From Leptotrichiaceae bacterium (GTDB lineage Bacteria; Fusobacteriota; Fusobacteriia; Fusobacteriales; Leptotrichiaceae), in assembly GCA_018060185.1 (NCBI GenBank), contig JAGOWQ010000010.1, forward strand, positions 1-48,345: a DNA stretch of 48,345 nt. The letters are read 5' to 3'. The position numbers and the translations under genes were made by a program. The first letter of the stretch is position 1. Each line of letters begins with the position of its first letter. A model generated the notes under the pieces. The model did no database searches, was not told the DNA's origin, and was given only the letters and a program-made list of their open reading frames with translations. Shown here piece by piece: positions 7,854 through 16,420 of the stretch.

Positions 7854-8519
7854 TGAATAAAATTATGGTAACTGAAAATTTTAATCAAAATAGATTTGAA
7901 GCGTGAAAAAATAGGGGTTCATTAAAAAAAAGTATCTTGAAGTACTGTAAATACTGGAAATATAGAATTCATATTGAGTAAAAAAGTTAGAGATTTACTG
8001 TCAAAAAGCAAAATGCTGAAATGCCTGTAAAAAGTGACGTTCAGGAGAAAAAAAACACCAATTCCGATATGGAGCCGAAAAAAAACGCACTAAAAGCAAG
8101 AAAAATCATGGTTTGAAGGCACTGAAAAACATGCACGCTACACGTTTCTAAAATCTTAATGCCGATTTTAGAAAGCGTTAACGCTAAATTTTCAAAAGTA
8201 ATTGAAAATTTGCCTTGATTTTTTTTCAAAAAATACAAGAAATTAACAAGTTAATTTAGAAAAATAGCTACGCAATTTTTACTCACTTTGTTCGTCTGTT
8301 TGACAACAGGAAACCATAAAAAGATTTTTGCTGAAATGATAAATAGTAAAAATTAGAAGTAAGAATTTTAAAAAATGTTGGTTATAAATTTTTCAAAACT
8401 AAAGTCTTAGTTTTTGAAATTTATATATATAAAAGAATATATTTTAGATTTTTGAAAGGCGGTGATAAAAAATATATTTAGAAAAAAATTGTAATAATAA
8501 AAAAATTTAGGAGGAAGAA
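7854..8519. other. Non-coding region with clustered inverted repeats; oriT candidate
   Basis: 666 bases with no credible gene. At 8145-8174 TTTCTAAAATC and GATTTTAGAAA form a perfect 11-bp inverted repeat; 8174-8185 is the palindrome AGCGTTAACGCT; at 8186-8211 AAATTTTCAA and TTGAAAATTT form a perfect 10-bp inverted repeat. Three consecutive dyads immediately after a relaxase gene fit an oriT with relaxase/accessory binding arms. No nic consensus was identified. The stretch 8290-8519 also contains the leader of the transfer operon; I could not place its promoter convincingly. Confidence 0.55.
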
Positions 8520-8939
8520 ATGAAAACTTTAGGAAGTAGAATTAATTTAAAAGTGGTAATTATTTTTTCATTATTACTGCTTAGTTGTGTATCGTTTTCA
8601 GCTACATCAGGAGCGACTTATCTTGGTGATCTTATAACAGCTGTTGAGGATTTCGTAAGTGATACGAAAAAGTTTCTAGTAGCAGTAACAATTTTATTTT
8701 TTGCCATGACTGCAATAAGATATGCAGCAAATCATGACAGTCAAACATTTGTTTCAACAATGTCAAGTTCTCTCTTCATAGTTGCATTAGTAGGAGTGTT
8801 TGTAAAAATAGTTGTAACAGTCGGAGGGTCAACAATAAGTCCAGAGTATATTCAAAATAATACAATGGCGAAAGTTGAAAGTGTAAAAATAGTTGATTCA
8901 AAAATTATAACTGCAGATAAAAATTATTTAACAAATTAA
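8520..8939 (+). CDS. virB2: VirB2/TrbC-like pilin
   Basis: 139 residues. A signal peptide spans about residues 1-28 (VVIIFSLLLLSCVSFSA), followed by two hydrophobic segments (about 50-66 FLVAVTILFFAMTAIRY and 80-100 SSLFIVALVGVFVKIVVTV), the layout of VirB2/TrbC pilins. The family pilin is cut to about 70-80 residues; here 35-40 extra polar residues follow the second segment, which the TraF-like peptidase at 25057-25506 might remove, as in RP4. AGGAGGAAG ribosome site. First gene of the transfer operon. Confidence 0.8.
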   Translation: MKTLGSRINLKVVIIFSLLLLSCVSFSATSGATYLGDLITAVEDFVSDTKKFLVAVTILFFAMTAIRYAANHDSQTFVSTMSSSLFIVALVGVFVKIVVTVGGSTISPEYIQNNTMAKVESVKIVDSKIITADKNYLTN

Positions 8940-8951
8940 GGAGGAAGTTTT

Positions 8952-9635
8952 TTGGCAAGAGGAAAAAGGAATTTCATTCCTGGGTCTAAAAAAGAAAAAA
9001 TTAGTCTGTTTCATATTTTTTCAAAAGGATATTTTCAAACAGTAGAGTTAACAAAAAAGTTAGTAACAGCACTTATGCTTTCATCTATTGTAATAATTTT
9101 TTCTGGGCTATCAGGTGTATATTTATATACAAGAAGAGTAAATACTCCTTTTGTCGTATTAGTTGATAGAGAAAGTGGAGATGTAATAAATTCAAAAGTA
9201 TTAGAAAAACCAAATTTAAGTAATATAGAGGAGAAACAAATAGAATACTTTATTTCAAAATTAATAATAGATTCTAGGAGTGTACCTCTCGATAAAACTT
9301 TTTATCAAAAAAAATTAGATTCACTTTCATACTTTTTAACCAAAGACGGAGGGCAGGATTTAAAAAATAGTTTAAAGAAAGAAGATGTAAAGGAAAAAAT
9401 AAATAGTAATGTTCAGGTAACAGTCGATATAAATAATATTGCTAAACTTGATAAGAATAAATATCAGGTAATGTGGACAGAAAGTACTTTTAAACCTTTT
9501 GAAAATATGAACAGTAAGAGTAAGTATATAGGAATAATAGAAGTAAGGTTAGTTCCTGTAAAAACAAAAGAGATGATGAAAGAAAATCCTTTTGGGATTA
9601 TGTTTTCAAATATAAATATCTCTCAATCAAAGTAG
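8952..9635 (+). CDS. virB8: VirB8/TrbF inner-membrane assembly protein
   Basis: 227 residues, starting at TTG 8952 with a GGAGGAAG site. A short cytoplasmic N-terminus, one membrane helix at about 40-60 (LVTALMLSSIVIIFSGLSGV), then a periplasmic alpha+beta domain. The C-terminal strand KENPFGIMFSNINISQ is the hallmark 'NP(F/L)G' segment of VirB8/TrbF. VirB8 nucleates the inner-membrane complex. It follows virB2 by 12 bases. Confidence 0.82.
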   Translation: MARGKRNFIPGSKKEKISLFHIFSKGYFQTVELTKKLVTALMLSSIVIIFSGLSGVYLYTRRVNTPFVVLVDRESGDVINSKVLEKPNLSNIEEKQIEYFISKLIIDSRSVPLDKTFYQKKLDSLSYFLTKDGGQDLKNSLKKEDVKEKINSNVQVTVDINNIAKLDKNKYQVMWTESTFKPFENMNSKSKYIGIIEVRLVPVKTKEMMKENPFGIMFSNINISQSK

Positions 9636-9659
9636 TCTAATAACAAAAGGAGTGAAATC

Positions 9660-9914
9660 ATGGAAGCCGGAAAACGATTATCTGTATTTTTTCTAATCAT
9701 GGTTATATTAGTAATAGGTTTTTTGATTGTCGTAAATGATTTAAATAAAATAGCAGAATTCAAATGTGTTGATAATGAATTATTTAAAGAAGAAGTTACT
9801 AAAGAGGGGATTATTTTAAAAACAAGAACATTCAAAAATCAACATAAGAAATGCACTATTATAGACGGAGTGATATTTGATTATGATAATGAAGACTTAA
9901 AGAGAGTTTATTAA
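9660..9914 (+). CDS. Small membrane-anchored protein A
   Basis: 84 residues: one N-terminal membrane helix (LSVFFLIMVILVIGFLIVV) and a periplasmic domain with two cysteines (FKCVDNELF … KKCTIIDGVIF). The next gene (9952-10266) repeats the plan 'helix – CV..xLF – C – N/DG', so the two look like paralogues. The two cysteines could form a disulfide. Located between virB8 and virB9 where some systems have VirB7-like or exclusion proteins; there is no lipobox. Function unknown. Confidence 0.65.
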   Translation: MEAGKRLSVFFLIMVILVIGFLIVVNDLNKIAEFKCVDNELFKEEVTKEGIILKTRTFKNQHKKCTIIDGVIFDYDNEDLKRVY

Positions 9915-9951
9915 TAATGACATTCACAGATTCTGAAATGAGGTTTAAAGC

Positions 9952-10266
9952 ATGAAAAAATTATATGAATTAGTTTTTGGCATAGTATTTATAGTAATAT
10001 CACTGGTGATATGTTTTTCAGTAATTTATTTCGTGAATAATCATGTTGAAAATAAAGAAAAAGCTGCAGAAAATAAGTACAAAGCAGAAATAGAAAGATT
10101 AAAAAGACTTAATATGGAAGATATGCCATGTGTTAACGGAAAATTATTTATAAAAGAAAATGATAAATTGATAAAGCAGTATAAAGATTGTGAATTTTAC
10201 AATAACCAATTATATTTAGTAGAGAAAAATGGAAATTTAATAAGATTAGGTTTGCAAAATCAATAA
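9952..10266 (+). CDS. Small membrane-anchored protein B, paralogue of A
   Basis: 104 residues: membrane helix at about 8-28 (VFGIVFIVISLVICFSVIYF), a short coiled linker (ENKEKAAENKYKAEIERLKR), then a small domain MPCVNGKLFIKEN … KDCEFYNNQLYLV with two cysteines placed as in 9660-9914. A linker insertion is the main difference. Part of the transfer operon; a role in the channel periphery or in entry exclusion is possible but unproven. Confidence 0.65.
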   Translation: MKKLYELVFGIVFIVISLVICFSVIYFVNNHVENKEKAAENKYKAEIERLKRLNMEDMPCVNGKLFIKENDKLIKQYKDCEFYNNQLYLVEKNGNLIRLGLQNQ

Positions 10267-10300
10267 GGGAGAATTACTTTTAAAATAGAAAGGTAAGTAT

Positions 10301-10954
10301 ATGAATTTAGAAAGTTTAGAGCAGGAAAATAAAGAATATATAAAAAGATTATCCCAAAAGAAAACACTACCAATGATAGGAATTAGTTTAATAGTGGTAT
10401 TTATTTTATATGATAGTTTTAAAACAGATATTAGTATCTTTCATGCACTGGGATTAATTATTTTTACAATATCAGGAATTTTATTACTTAATTTTACGAA
10501 ATTAAATGAAAAAGATAAATTGATAGATGATTTTTTTTATGAAAATCATTTAGTGGTCTTGGAAAATTTGCGAGAGATAAACAATTATAATAGCTTTGCT
10601 TTTTCAAAAGAACATTTGTCAATAATTATACGTGATATTGCATATCGGATAAAAAAGTTAAGACATACAGAAGATACGGAATATGTGCTAAATGAGAGAA
10701 TAGATAAAATAGATTATGATGTAACTTATAAAGTAGTAAAAAATGAATGTAAAACAGATATTTTTCAAATAGCTTTTAGGGTAAAAGAACGGTATATAAG
10801 ATCGCCTTTTTGGCGAGTGAGTGAAGAGACAAAAGAAAGCCTACCTCTTGATTTAATGAATGTACTTTATAGCATAAAAAAAAGCAAGAGAAAGAAACCG
10901 GAAAAATCTTTTAAAATCTTAAAAATAACAGGAAATAGAAGATGGCATACATAA
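10301..10954 (+). CDS. Unknown two-helix membrane protein of the transfer operon
   Basis: 217 residues. Two close hydrophobic helices at about 23-60 (MIGISLIVVFILYDSF; ALGLIIFTISGILLLNF) form a hairpin in the inner membrane, leaving a large cytoplasmic, mixed alpha/beta C-terminal part with basic tail (KKSKRKKPEKSFKILK). An AAAGG site lies upstream. It sits between virB8 and virB9, so a transfer-specific role is likely. No family recognised. Confidence 0.6.
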   Translation: MNLESLEQENKEYIKRLSQKKTLPMIGISLIVVFILYDSFKTDISIFHALGLIIFTISGILLLNFTKLNEKDKLIDDFFYENHLVVLENLREINNYNSFAFSKEHLSIIIRDIAYRIKKLRHTEDTEYVLNERIDKIDYDVTYKVVKNECKTDIFQIAFRVKERYIRSPFWRVSEETKESLPLDLMNVLYSIKKSKRKKPEKSFKILKITGNRRWHT

Positions 10955-11012
10955 AAAGAATAGAAAAGCAATTTAATAAGATTAGGATTACAAAATTAAT
11001 AAAGGAGAAAAT

Positions 11013-11807
11013 ATGAAAAGATTAATAACAATTTTGAGCTTAATATCAATGTTAGTTTTTGGTTCAGACCTTGGAGTACAGCTGCCAAAAGAAGATATAC
11101 AATATAGGCCACCTGTACAGATAGATAAAACTTCAAAAATTATAAGTGGTAGGGAAGAAGCAAAAAAAAAGACACAGACTACCTTTACATATAATAGAAA
11201 TAATGTATATGAAGTTTATGCTATGCCGGGATATTTAACAACTTTTGAACTGAATCCTGATGAAGAAATAACTTTTTTAGCAGGAGGTGATACTGAAAAC
11301 TGGCAGCTTGATGAAGCTAAAGGCGGAGAAAAAAATACGACTTTTGTTTTCGTTAAGCCAATTGAAGAAGAATTAGAAACAAATATTCTAATTACTACAA
11401 ATAAAAGGCTGTATAACATAAAAATAGAGTCTACTTCAAATGAATATAACAGTCTTGTGAAATGGGAATATCCTGAAACTGCAGAAATGATTAAATTCAG
11501 AGCAAGTACTGTAGAAACTGCTACTACAAATGCAGATAAAATAAATATGTACTATACAATGGATAATAAATATTATCCTTTTGCACCGGAAAAAGTATAT
11601 GACGACGGAAATAAAACATACTTTACAATGAAAAAAAGTATGCAGGAAATGCCTACATTATTCATAAAGGGTGACGATAACAAGTATAGCCAAACAAATT
11701 ACAGAATAGATGATGAAGGCAGATTTATTGTAGATAGAACAGCAAGAAGATTTAAATTTATCCTGGGGAAAAAAAGTGTAACAGTAGTTAATCAAAGATA
11801 TAAATAG
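11013..11807 (+). CDS. virB9: VirB9/TrbG/CagX outer-membrane complex protein
   Basis: 264 residues with a signal peptide (MKRLITILSLISMLVFG). N-terminal region of TrbG/VirB9 type: YEVYAMPGYLTTFELNPDEE is the conserved 'P...T.I.L..GE' strand pair followed by GDTENWQ. The C-terminal domain (about 170-264) has YYPFAPEKVYDDGNKTYFTM and VDRTARRFKFILGKKSVTVV, the region that binds VirB10/VirB7. Would form the outer-membrane core ring with VirB10. AAAGGAG site. Confidence 0.85.
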   Translation: MKRLITILSLISMLVFGSDLGVQLPKEDIQYRPPVQIDKTSKIISGREEAKKKTQTTFTYNRNNVYEVYAMPGYLTTFELNPDEEITFLAGGDTENWQLDEAKGGEKNTTFVFVKPIEEELETNILITTNKRLYNIKIESTSNEYNSLVKWEYPETAEMIKFRASTVETATTNADKINMYYTMDNKYYPFAPEKVYDDGNKTYFTMKKSMQEMPTLFIKGDDNKYSQTNYRIDDEGRFIVDRTARRFKFILGKKSVTVVNQRYK

Positions 11808-11821
11808 GAAGGAGGGTTTAA

Positions 11822-13096
11822 ATGAGAAGAGATGAAGATATTCATGAGCTTGAGGAAGAAAGGGAAGAAGAAGAACATCAGGAAGAGCAATATAATGAAG
11901 AAACGCCAATAGAAAAACTAAAAAAAATCATGTCAAGAAATAAAAAATATCTTATAGGCGGTGTAGTTGTGGTTTTTGGTCTGGTTGTGTTATTAATGCC
12001 AAAGAAAGGCGATAAAGAGCTTAAAGATGTGAAGACAGATCAGACACAAAATATTGATCTTGATGAACTTGCTAATGAGGATATCCCGGAAGATGAAGAA
12101 TTTCAGCAAACCTCAGATATGAATATGAATCAGAGTACTATTCAGCAGCCTAATACATATAATAATGACAATTTACCAGGTGCTTATGAGAATGATGAAA
12201 TGCCTGAACCCCCTGATTTTAAAGTAAAAGATTACAGCATGGGATCAACAGATTATCCTTCGATATATGAAAGTGACAAGCTTGATGATAAGAAGTCAAA
12301 GAAAGAAGGGCAGGAAAATAAAAAAGTTCCTATATCATTTAACAGGAATCAAAAAGCCCCAACTGCAGGGGAAGTTCAGCAAGGAGCAACAGAAGAAAGT
12401 CAACAGACACAAGGTAATAATCAAGGACAAACACAAAAACCACAAGTGAAAAATAATTTTTTACTAAATCAACAGCTAACACCTAGTTTATCTCCTTATG
12501 AAGCTAAAGCGGGAACAGTTATTCCGGCCACATTATCAACAGCAATTAACAGTGATCTTCCGGGAGATATAACAGCAATAGTAAGAGAAGATATTTTTGA
12601 TACTGTAACAGGAAGATATTTGTTAATTCCAAAAGGGTCACGAATATTCGGTATGTATGATAATAATATAATTTATGGACAGAACAGATTAGTTGTTATA
12701 TGGCAAAGAATACAGCTTCCCAACGGTTATACTATTAATCTTGAAGGAATGCAGGGAGTGGATATAACGGGAAAGACAGGTATTACAGGAAAAGTCAACA
12801 ATCATACATTGAAACTGCTTAGAAGTGTAGTATTATCAAGCCTTTTCAATTTCATTTCTAACGGAATAAGTGTAGGGTACAGTACTACAAAAAATAATGA
12901 CAATGTATCTGTAGGTGCAACTGTTGGTGGAAAAGTAGCTGACGACGCTTCAAGTCAAATACAAAATGCAGGAGATATGATAATTGGAAGAGATTTACAG
13001 CAGCAGCCAACAATACAGATCAAAGCAGGTACAAGATTTAATATTATGGTAAATAAAGATATGATTTTATACCCATACAGTAAATTAAAAAGGTAA
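11822..13096 (+). CDS. virB10: VirB10/TrbI channel scaffold
   Basis: 424 residues. An acidic cytoplasmic N-terminus, one membrane helix at about 41-60 (YLIGGVVVVFGLVVLLMP), a long Q/N/P-rich periplasmic stretch to about residue 215, then the TrbI/VirB10 beta-barrel domain: AGTVIPATLSTAINSDLPGD, YLLIPKGSRIFGMYDNNIIY, RIQLPNGYTINLEGMQGVDI and the C-terminal GTRFNIMVNKDMIL are all family signatures. It spans both membranes and senses ATP use. GGAGG site; 14 bases after virB9. Confidence 0.92.
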   Translation: MRRDEDIHELEEEREEEEHQEEQYNEETPIEKLKKIMSRNKKYLIGGVVVVFGLVVLLMPKKGDKELKDVKTDQTQNIDLDELANEDIPEDEEFQQTSDMNMNQSTIQQPNTYNNDNLPGAYENDEMPEPPDFKVKDYSMGSTDYPSIYESDKLDDKKSKKEGQENKKVPISFNRNQKAPTAGEVQQGATEESQQTQGNNQGQTQKPQVKNNFLLNQQLTPSLSPYEAKAGTVIPATLSTAINSDLPGDITAIVREDIFDTVTGRYLLIPKGSRIFGMYDNNIIYGQNRLVVIWQRIQLPNGYTINLEGMQGVDITGKTGITGKVNNHTLKLLRSVVLSSLFNFISNGISVGYSTTKNNDNVSVGATVGGKVADDASSQIQNAGDMIIGRDLQQQPTIQIKAGTRFNIMVNKDMILYPYSKLKR

Positions 13097-13101
13097 ATAT
13101 T

Positions 13102-14928
13102 ATGGATTTAAAAACTATTTTGAAAAAACTAGATTATCTATATATCAAAATACTGGTTTACCAAAAAGAAATACTGGTAATTTGTTTAATAGGAATATGT
13201 TTTTTCCTAAAAAGCCTATGCAAAGAGCTTTATTTTATAAATTCGGTAAATAATAAAAATACTAAAATTCAGTTTGTATATGAGAAAAGCTATAAAAATG
13301 CGTTCATATTTGAAAAAACTGATAAAAAGAAAGTCTATTTAAATAAAAAAACTGAAGAACTTTTAAAAAAGAAATATCCTAAATTAACAAAGGAAATTGA
13401 AGAGGGCGAAATATATTATGTACTGATCTGTTTTTTACCAATGATGCTATTAACAGATTTAAGAAGAATAACACACGGGTCAGCAAGGTTTGCTACTATG
13501 AAAGATTTAGTGCCAACTGAGAAGAACTCAACTGAAATAAATCTTTTAGAAAAGGAAGGAGTAATTTTAGGAAAGTTTAAAGGAAAATTCCTAGTAGATA
13601 ATTCAAATACTCATACACTAATTCTGGCACCCACCGGAGCAGGAAAAGGTGTAGGAATAGTAATGCCAACGTTAGTACAAACTTGGAGTAAAGGAAGTGC
13701 TGTGGTAGCCGATTTAAAAGGTGAAAACTACGAATTTACTGCAGATGAAAGAAGAAAAAGGTTTGATAACAAATGCTTTGTGCTTGATTTTAGTGATTTT
13801 AATTCATGTAGATATAATCCTTTAAGTATTATAAAAAAGGGTAGTAAAGATGAAGTAAATAACGCAAAAATGGTAGCTGAAATCATAATAAAAGCCAGTT
13901 CAGGAGATTCAAGTTCAAAAGACCCGTTTTGGGATAATACAGCAATAGCGATTTTAAGCGGAGTAATACTATATTGTTTGTATTCTGAAAAAAAAGGTGA
14001 AATAAATATGGGGCATATTATCAAATTTATTTATCAGGATAAAATGCTCGAAAATGTACAAAAATTAAAGAATACTTTTACAATATCTGAAAATGAAGTT
14101 TTACAGATAGCGGAATATTACGAAGAGGATATAGATTTATTAAAGCAAAGGAAGCACCCATTTATAGATAGAGGTTTTAACACAATACTAAGTAAAACAG
14201 ATAAAATGCTTGATTCAATTTTGACGACAATACAAACAGCAATAGCAGTATTTGAAATCACAACAGTAAAAAAAGTAACAAGTACCAGTGATTTTAAATT
14301 AACAGATTTTACAATGTATAAAACCCCTATAACTCTTTTTTTAAGGGTGACACCGCAAGATGTAACAATAATGCAGCCACTGCTTAATATACTGATTACA
14401 CAGTTAACACAACAGCTATTGCCAAAAAAAGACAGGGAAAATAAGGTTTATGAGAACATAAATAGAGTTTTGTTCTTGATAGATGAATTTCCGGCCTTTG
14501 GAAAGATAAAACAACTGGAAGACACTCTTACTTATGTTCGGAGCTATAAATTAAAGTATATGTTAATAGCTCAGGAAGCAAAGCAGATATATAAAATATA
14601 CGGAAAACTGACATCATTTATCGGAAACTGTAAAACAAAGGTGTTTTTTAATATTACTGATTATGATGAAGCCGAAAATATATCTAAATTATGTGGAAAG
14701 CAGACAATAAGAAATAAAAGAAGTGCTTTTTTATCTAAAAATCAGCAAGACGGATATATGGCAAGAGAGCTTCTGACACCTGATGAAGTACTAACTTTCA
14801 AAGATAAAAGAAGTATTATTCATGTGGGTGGAAAGCCAGTAATAAAAGGGGATAAATTCTTTTATTTCATGAATAAGAAATTTAGAAAGAAAATGAGGAA
14901 AGTAAAAACAAGTCAAGATAAGTTGTAA
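13102..14928 (+). CDS. virD4: VirD4/TraG-type coupling ATPase
   Basis: 608 residues. Two N-terminal membrane helices (about 24-38 and 104-118), Walker A APTGAGKG at about 176-183, Walker B LFLIDEFPAFG at about 457-467, and TraG/VirD4 signatures such as GSARFATMKDL and AVVADLKGENYEFTADERR. It delivers the relaxase-DNA complex to the channel. A weak ribosome site, 5 bases after virB10, suggests coupled translation. Normal length for the family. Confidence 0.93.
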   Translation: MDLKTILKKLDYLYIKILVYQKEILVICLIGICFFLKSLCKELYFINSVNNKNTKIQFVYEKSYKNAFIFEKTDKKKVYLNKKTEELLKKKYPKLTKEIEEGEIYYVLICFLPMMLLTDLRRITHGSARFATMKDLVPTEKNSTEINLLEKEGVILGKFKGKFLVDNSNTHTLILAPTGAGKGVGIVMPTLVQTWSKGSAVVADLKGENYEFTADERRKRFDNKCFVLDFSDFNSCRYNPLSIIKKGSKDEVNNAKMVAEIIIKASSGDSSSKDPFWDNTAIAILSGVILYCLYSEKKGEINMGHIIKFIYQDKMLENVQKLKNTFTISENEVLQIAEYYEEDIDLLKQRKHPFIDRGFNTILSKTDKMLDSILTTIQTAIAVFEITTVKKVTSTSDFKLTDFTMYKTPITLFLRVTPQDVTIMQPLLNILITQLTQQLLPKKDRENKVYENINRVLFLIDEFPAFGKIKQLEDTLTYVRSYKLKYMLIAQEAKQIYKIYGKLTSFIGNCKTKVFFNITDYDEAENISKLCGKQTIRNKRSAFLSKNQQDGYMARELLTPDEVLTFKDKRSIIHVGGKPVIKGDKFFYFMNKKFRKKMRKVKTSQDKL

Positions 14929-14943
14929 AGGAGAAATAATTTA

Positions 14944-15162
14944 ATGGCAAAAGAAAGAAGAACCAAAAGAGAATTAGCCCTAGAAGCCGAAGAAAGGTCA
15001 AGAAAATTAAAAAAAGAAGCTCTCGAAGAGGAAAAAACTCTTATACATGGGCTGTTTGCAAGAAATAAAATAGATGATCTTCTGTATGACATAAAATATT
15101 TAGAAGAATTAGAAAAAGAAATATTGAAGTTTACTAAAGCTTATAGAGAACGTCCTGGATAA
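14944..15162 (+). CDS. Small charged coiled-coil protein
   Basis: 72 residues, almost entirely charged helix: RRTKRELALEAEERSRKLKK, then LEEEKTLIHGLFARNKIDDL. GGAG site 5 bases before the ATG region. Lies between virD4 and virB11; might be a small adaptor of the coupling protein, but no family is recognised. Confidence 0.6.
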   Translation: MAKERRTKRELALEAEERSRKLKKEALEEEKTLIHGLFARNKIDDLLYDIKYLEELEKEILKFTKAYRERPG

Positions 15163-15167
15163 AAGTT

Positions 15168-16166
15168 ATGGAATTAAACAAAACAAATGAAAAAACAGAA
15201 AAAGAGTTGCAAATAGCAAAATATAAAAAAAATCTTGCTATTCAGCAGTTTGGTGAAGAAATATGGGAGTATCTGTTTTCAGATGATTATATTGAAATTA
15301 TGTTGAATCCTGATCAGCACATCTGGGTAGAAAATTATGAAAAAAAATGGAAAACTGATATTTTCATAGATGAAAAACAGGCAAGCAGGATAATAACAGC
15401 TGTGGCTTCTGAAAATGGAAAAGAACTAGGAAAAACAAAGAATAGCATAATCTCAGGAACTTTAATAACAGGAGATCGTTTTGAGGGGATAAGCGGAGAA
15501 GAATCCAAAAACAAAACAATATTCTGTATCCGGAAAAAAGCAAAAAAGATATTTACATTAGATGAGTACGAAAGTAGCGAAGTAATAACCAGTGAACAAA
15601 AAGAATATATAAAACAAATGATTTTTGAAAGAAAAAATATTTTGATAGTAGGTGGGACTGGTTCAGGCAAGACTACTTTTATAAATGCTTGTTTAAATGA
15701 ATTGAAAGATACTGATTTTAGAGTAATAACAATAGAAGATACTGACGAGCTGCAGTGTTCGGCAGAAGATACAATAAAATTATATTCTACACCGCTTACT
15801 TCATCAAAAATAATACTTGAAAGTATTATGAGAATGAGACCGGATATAGTAATAGTTGGAGAACTAAGACGTGGTGAAGAAGTTCAAGCATTATTGAAAG
15901 CTTGGAATTCTGGACATGACGGCGGTTTATCCACAACACATGCAAATAGCTGTGTTGGAGGAATCCTTAAATTACAGCAGTTATTGACAGATGTTAAAGA
16001 TATAAATACAGATTCTTTGGCACTAATGATAATGAATTCAGTAGATATAATTGTAACAATAAAAAAGATAGGGAGAAAAAGAAAGATTACGGAAATAGCA
16101 GAATTAAAAGAATACGATCATGATAGGAAAAAATTTATCTTAGATTATGTATGTGAGGTGAAATAA
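15168..16166 (+). CDS. virB11: VirB11/TrbB secretion ATPase
   Basis: 332 residues. N-terminal domain about 1-140 (SDDYIEIMLNPDQHIWVE…), Walker A GGTGSGKT at 162-169, Asp box (VITIEDTDELQC), Walker B-like RMRPDIVIVGELRRGEE, and His box (GHDGGLSTTHANS). All catalytic elements are intact, unlike the shortened paralogue at 18827-19426. A hexameric ATPase at the channel base. It overlaps virB3 by one base. Confidence 0.92.
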   Translation: MELNKTNEKTEKELQIAKYKKNLAIQQFGEEIWEYLFSDDYIEIMLNPDQHIWVENYEKKWKTDIFIDEKQASRIITAVASENGKELGKTKNSIISGTLITGDRFEGISGEESKNKTIFCIRKKAKKIFTLDEYESSEVITSEQKEYIKQMIFERKNILIVGGTGSGKTTFINACLNELKDTDFRVITIEDTDELQCSAEDTIKLYSTPLTSSKIILESIMRMRPDIVIVGELRRGEEVQALLKAWNSGHDGGLSTTHANSCVGGILKLQQLLTDVKDINTDSLALMIMNSVDIIVTIKKIGRKRKITEIAELKEYDHDRKKFILDYVCEVK

Positions 16167-16408
16167 TGGAATTTGTATTTTATAAAACTTTGGCAGCTGT
16201 AAAAACATTCTTTGGAGTTCCAATAAGTTTTTTAAGATTTATAGCTATAATAGGCGGTGCTATCTTCATGTTAGATATAAAAGCAGGACTTATAGTAACA
16301 GTAGGACTGTTCTTTATATCAAAAACTATTTTTATGTTCGTCAAGGATAAAGAAATAGTTGAAATATATCTTTCAAATATAGAAAATCCTAAAAAAATAG
16401 GATTTTAG
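16166..16408 (+). CDS. virB3: VirB3/TrbD inner-membrane protein
   Basis: 80 residues with two hydrophobic stretches (FLRFIAIIGGAIFMLD and KAGLIVTVGLFFISKTIFMFV). The start 'FYKTLAAVKTFFGVPISFLR' matches the VirB3/TrbD pattern (short helix, 'P....G'). The position immediately before virB4, with an overlap of one base with virB11, supports the call; VirB3 partners VirB4. Confidence 0.8.
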   Translation: MEFVFYKTLAAVKTFFGVPISFLRFIAIIGGAIFMLDIKAGLIVTVGLFFISKTIFMFVKDKEIVEIYLSNIENPKKIGF

Positions 16409-16420
16409 AAAGGCATAAAA

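Noticed and set aside
8041..8238. Minus-strand frame of 65 codons in the oriT candidate region
   Set aside because: It overlaps three inverted repeats and lacks a start signal.
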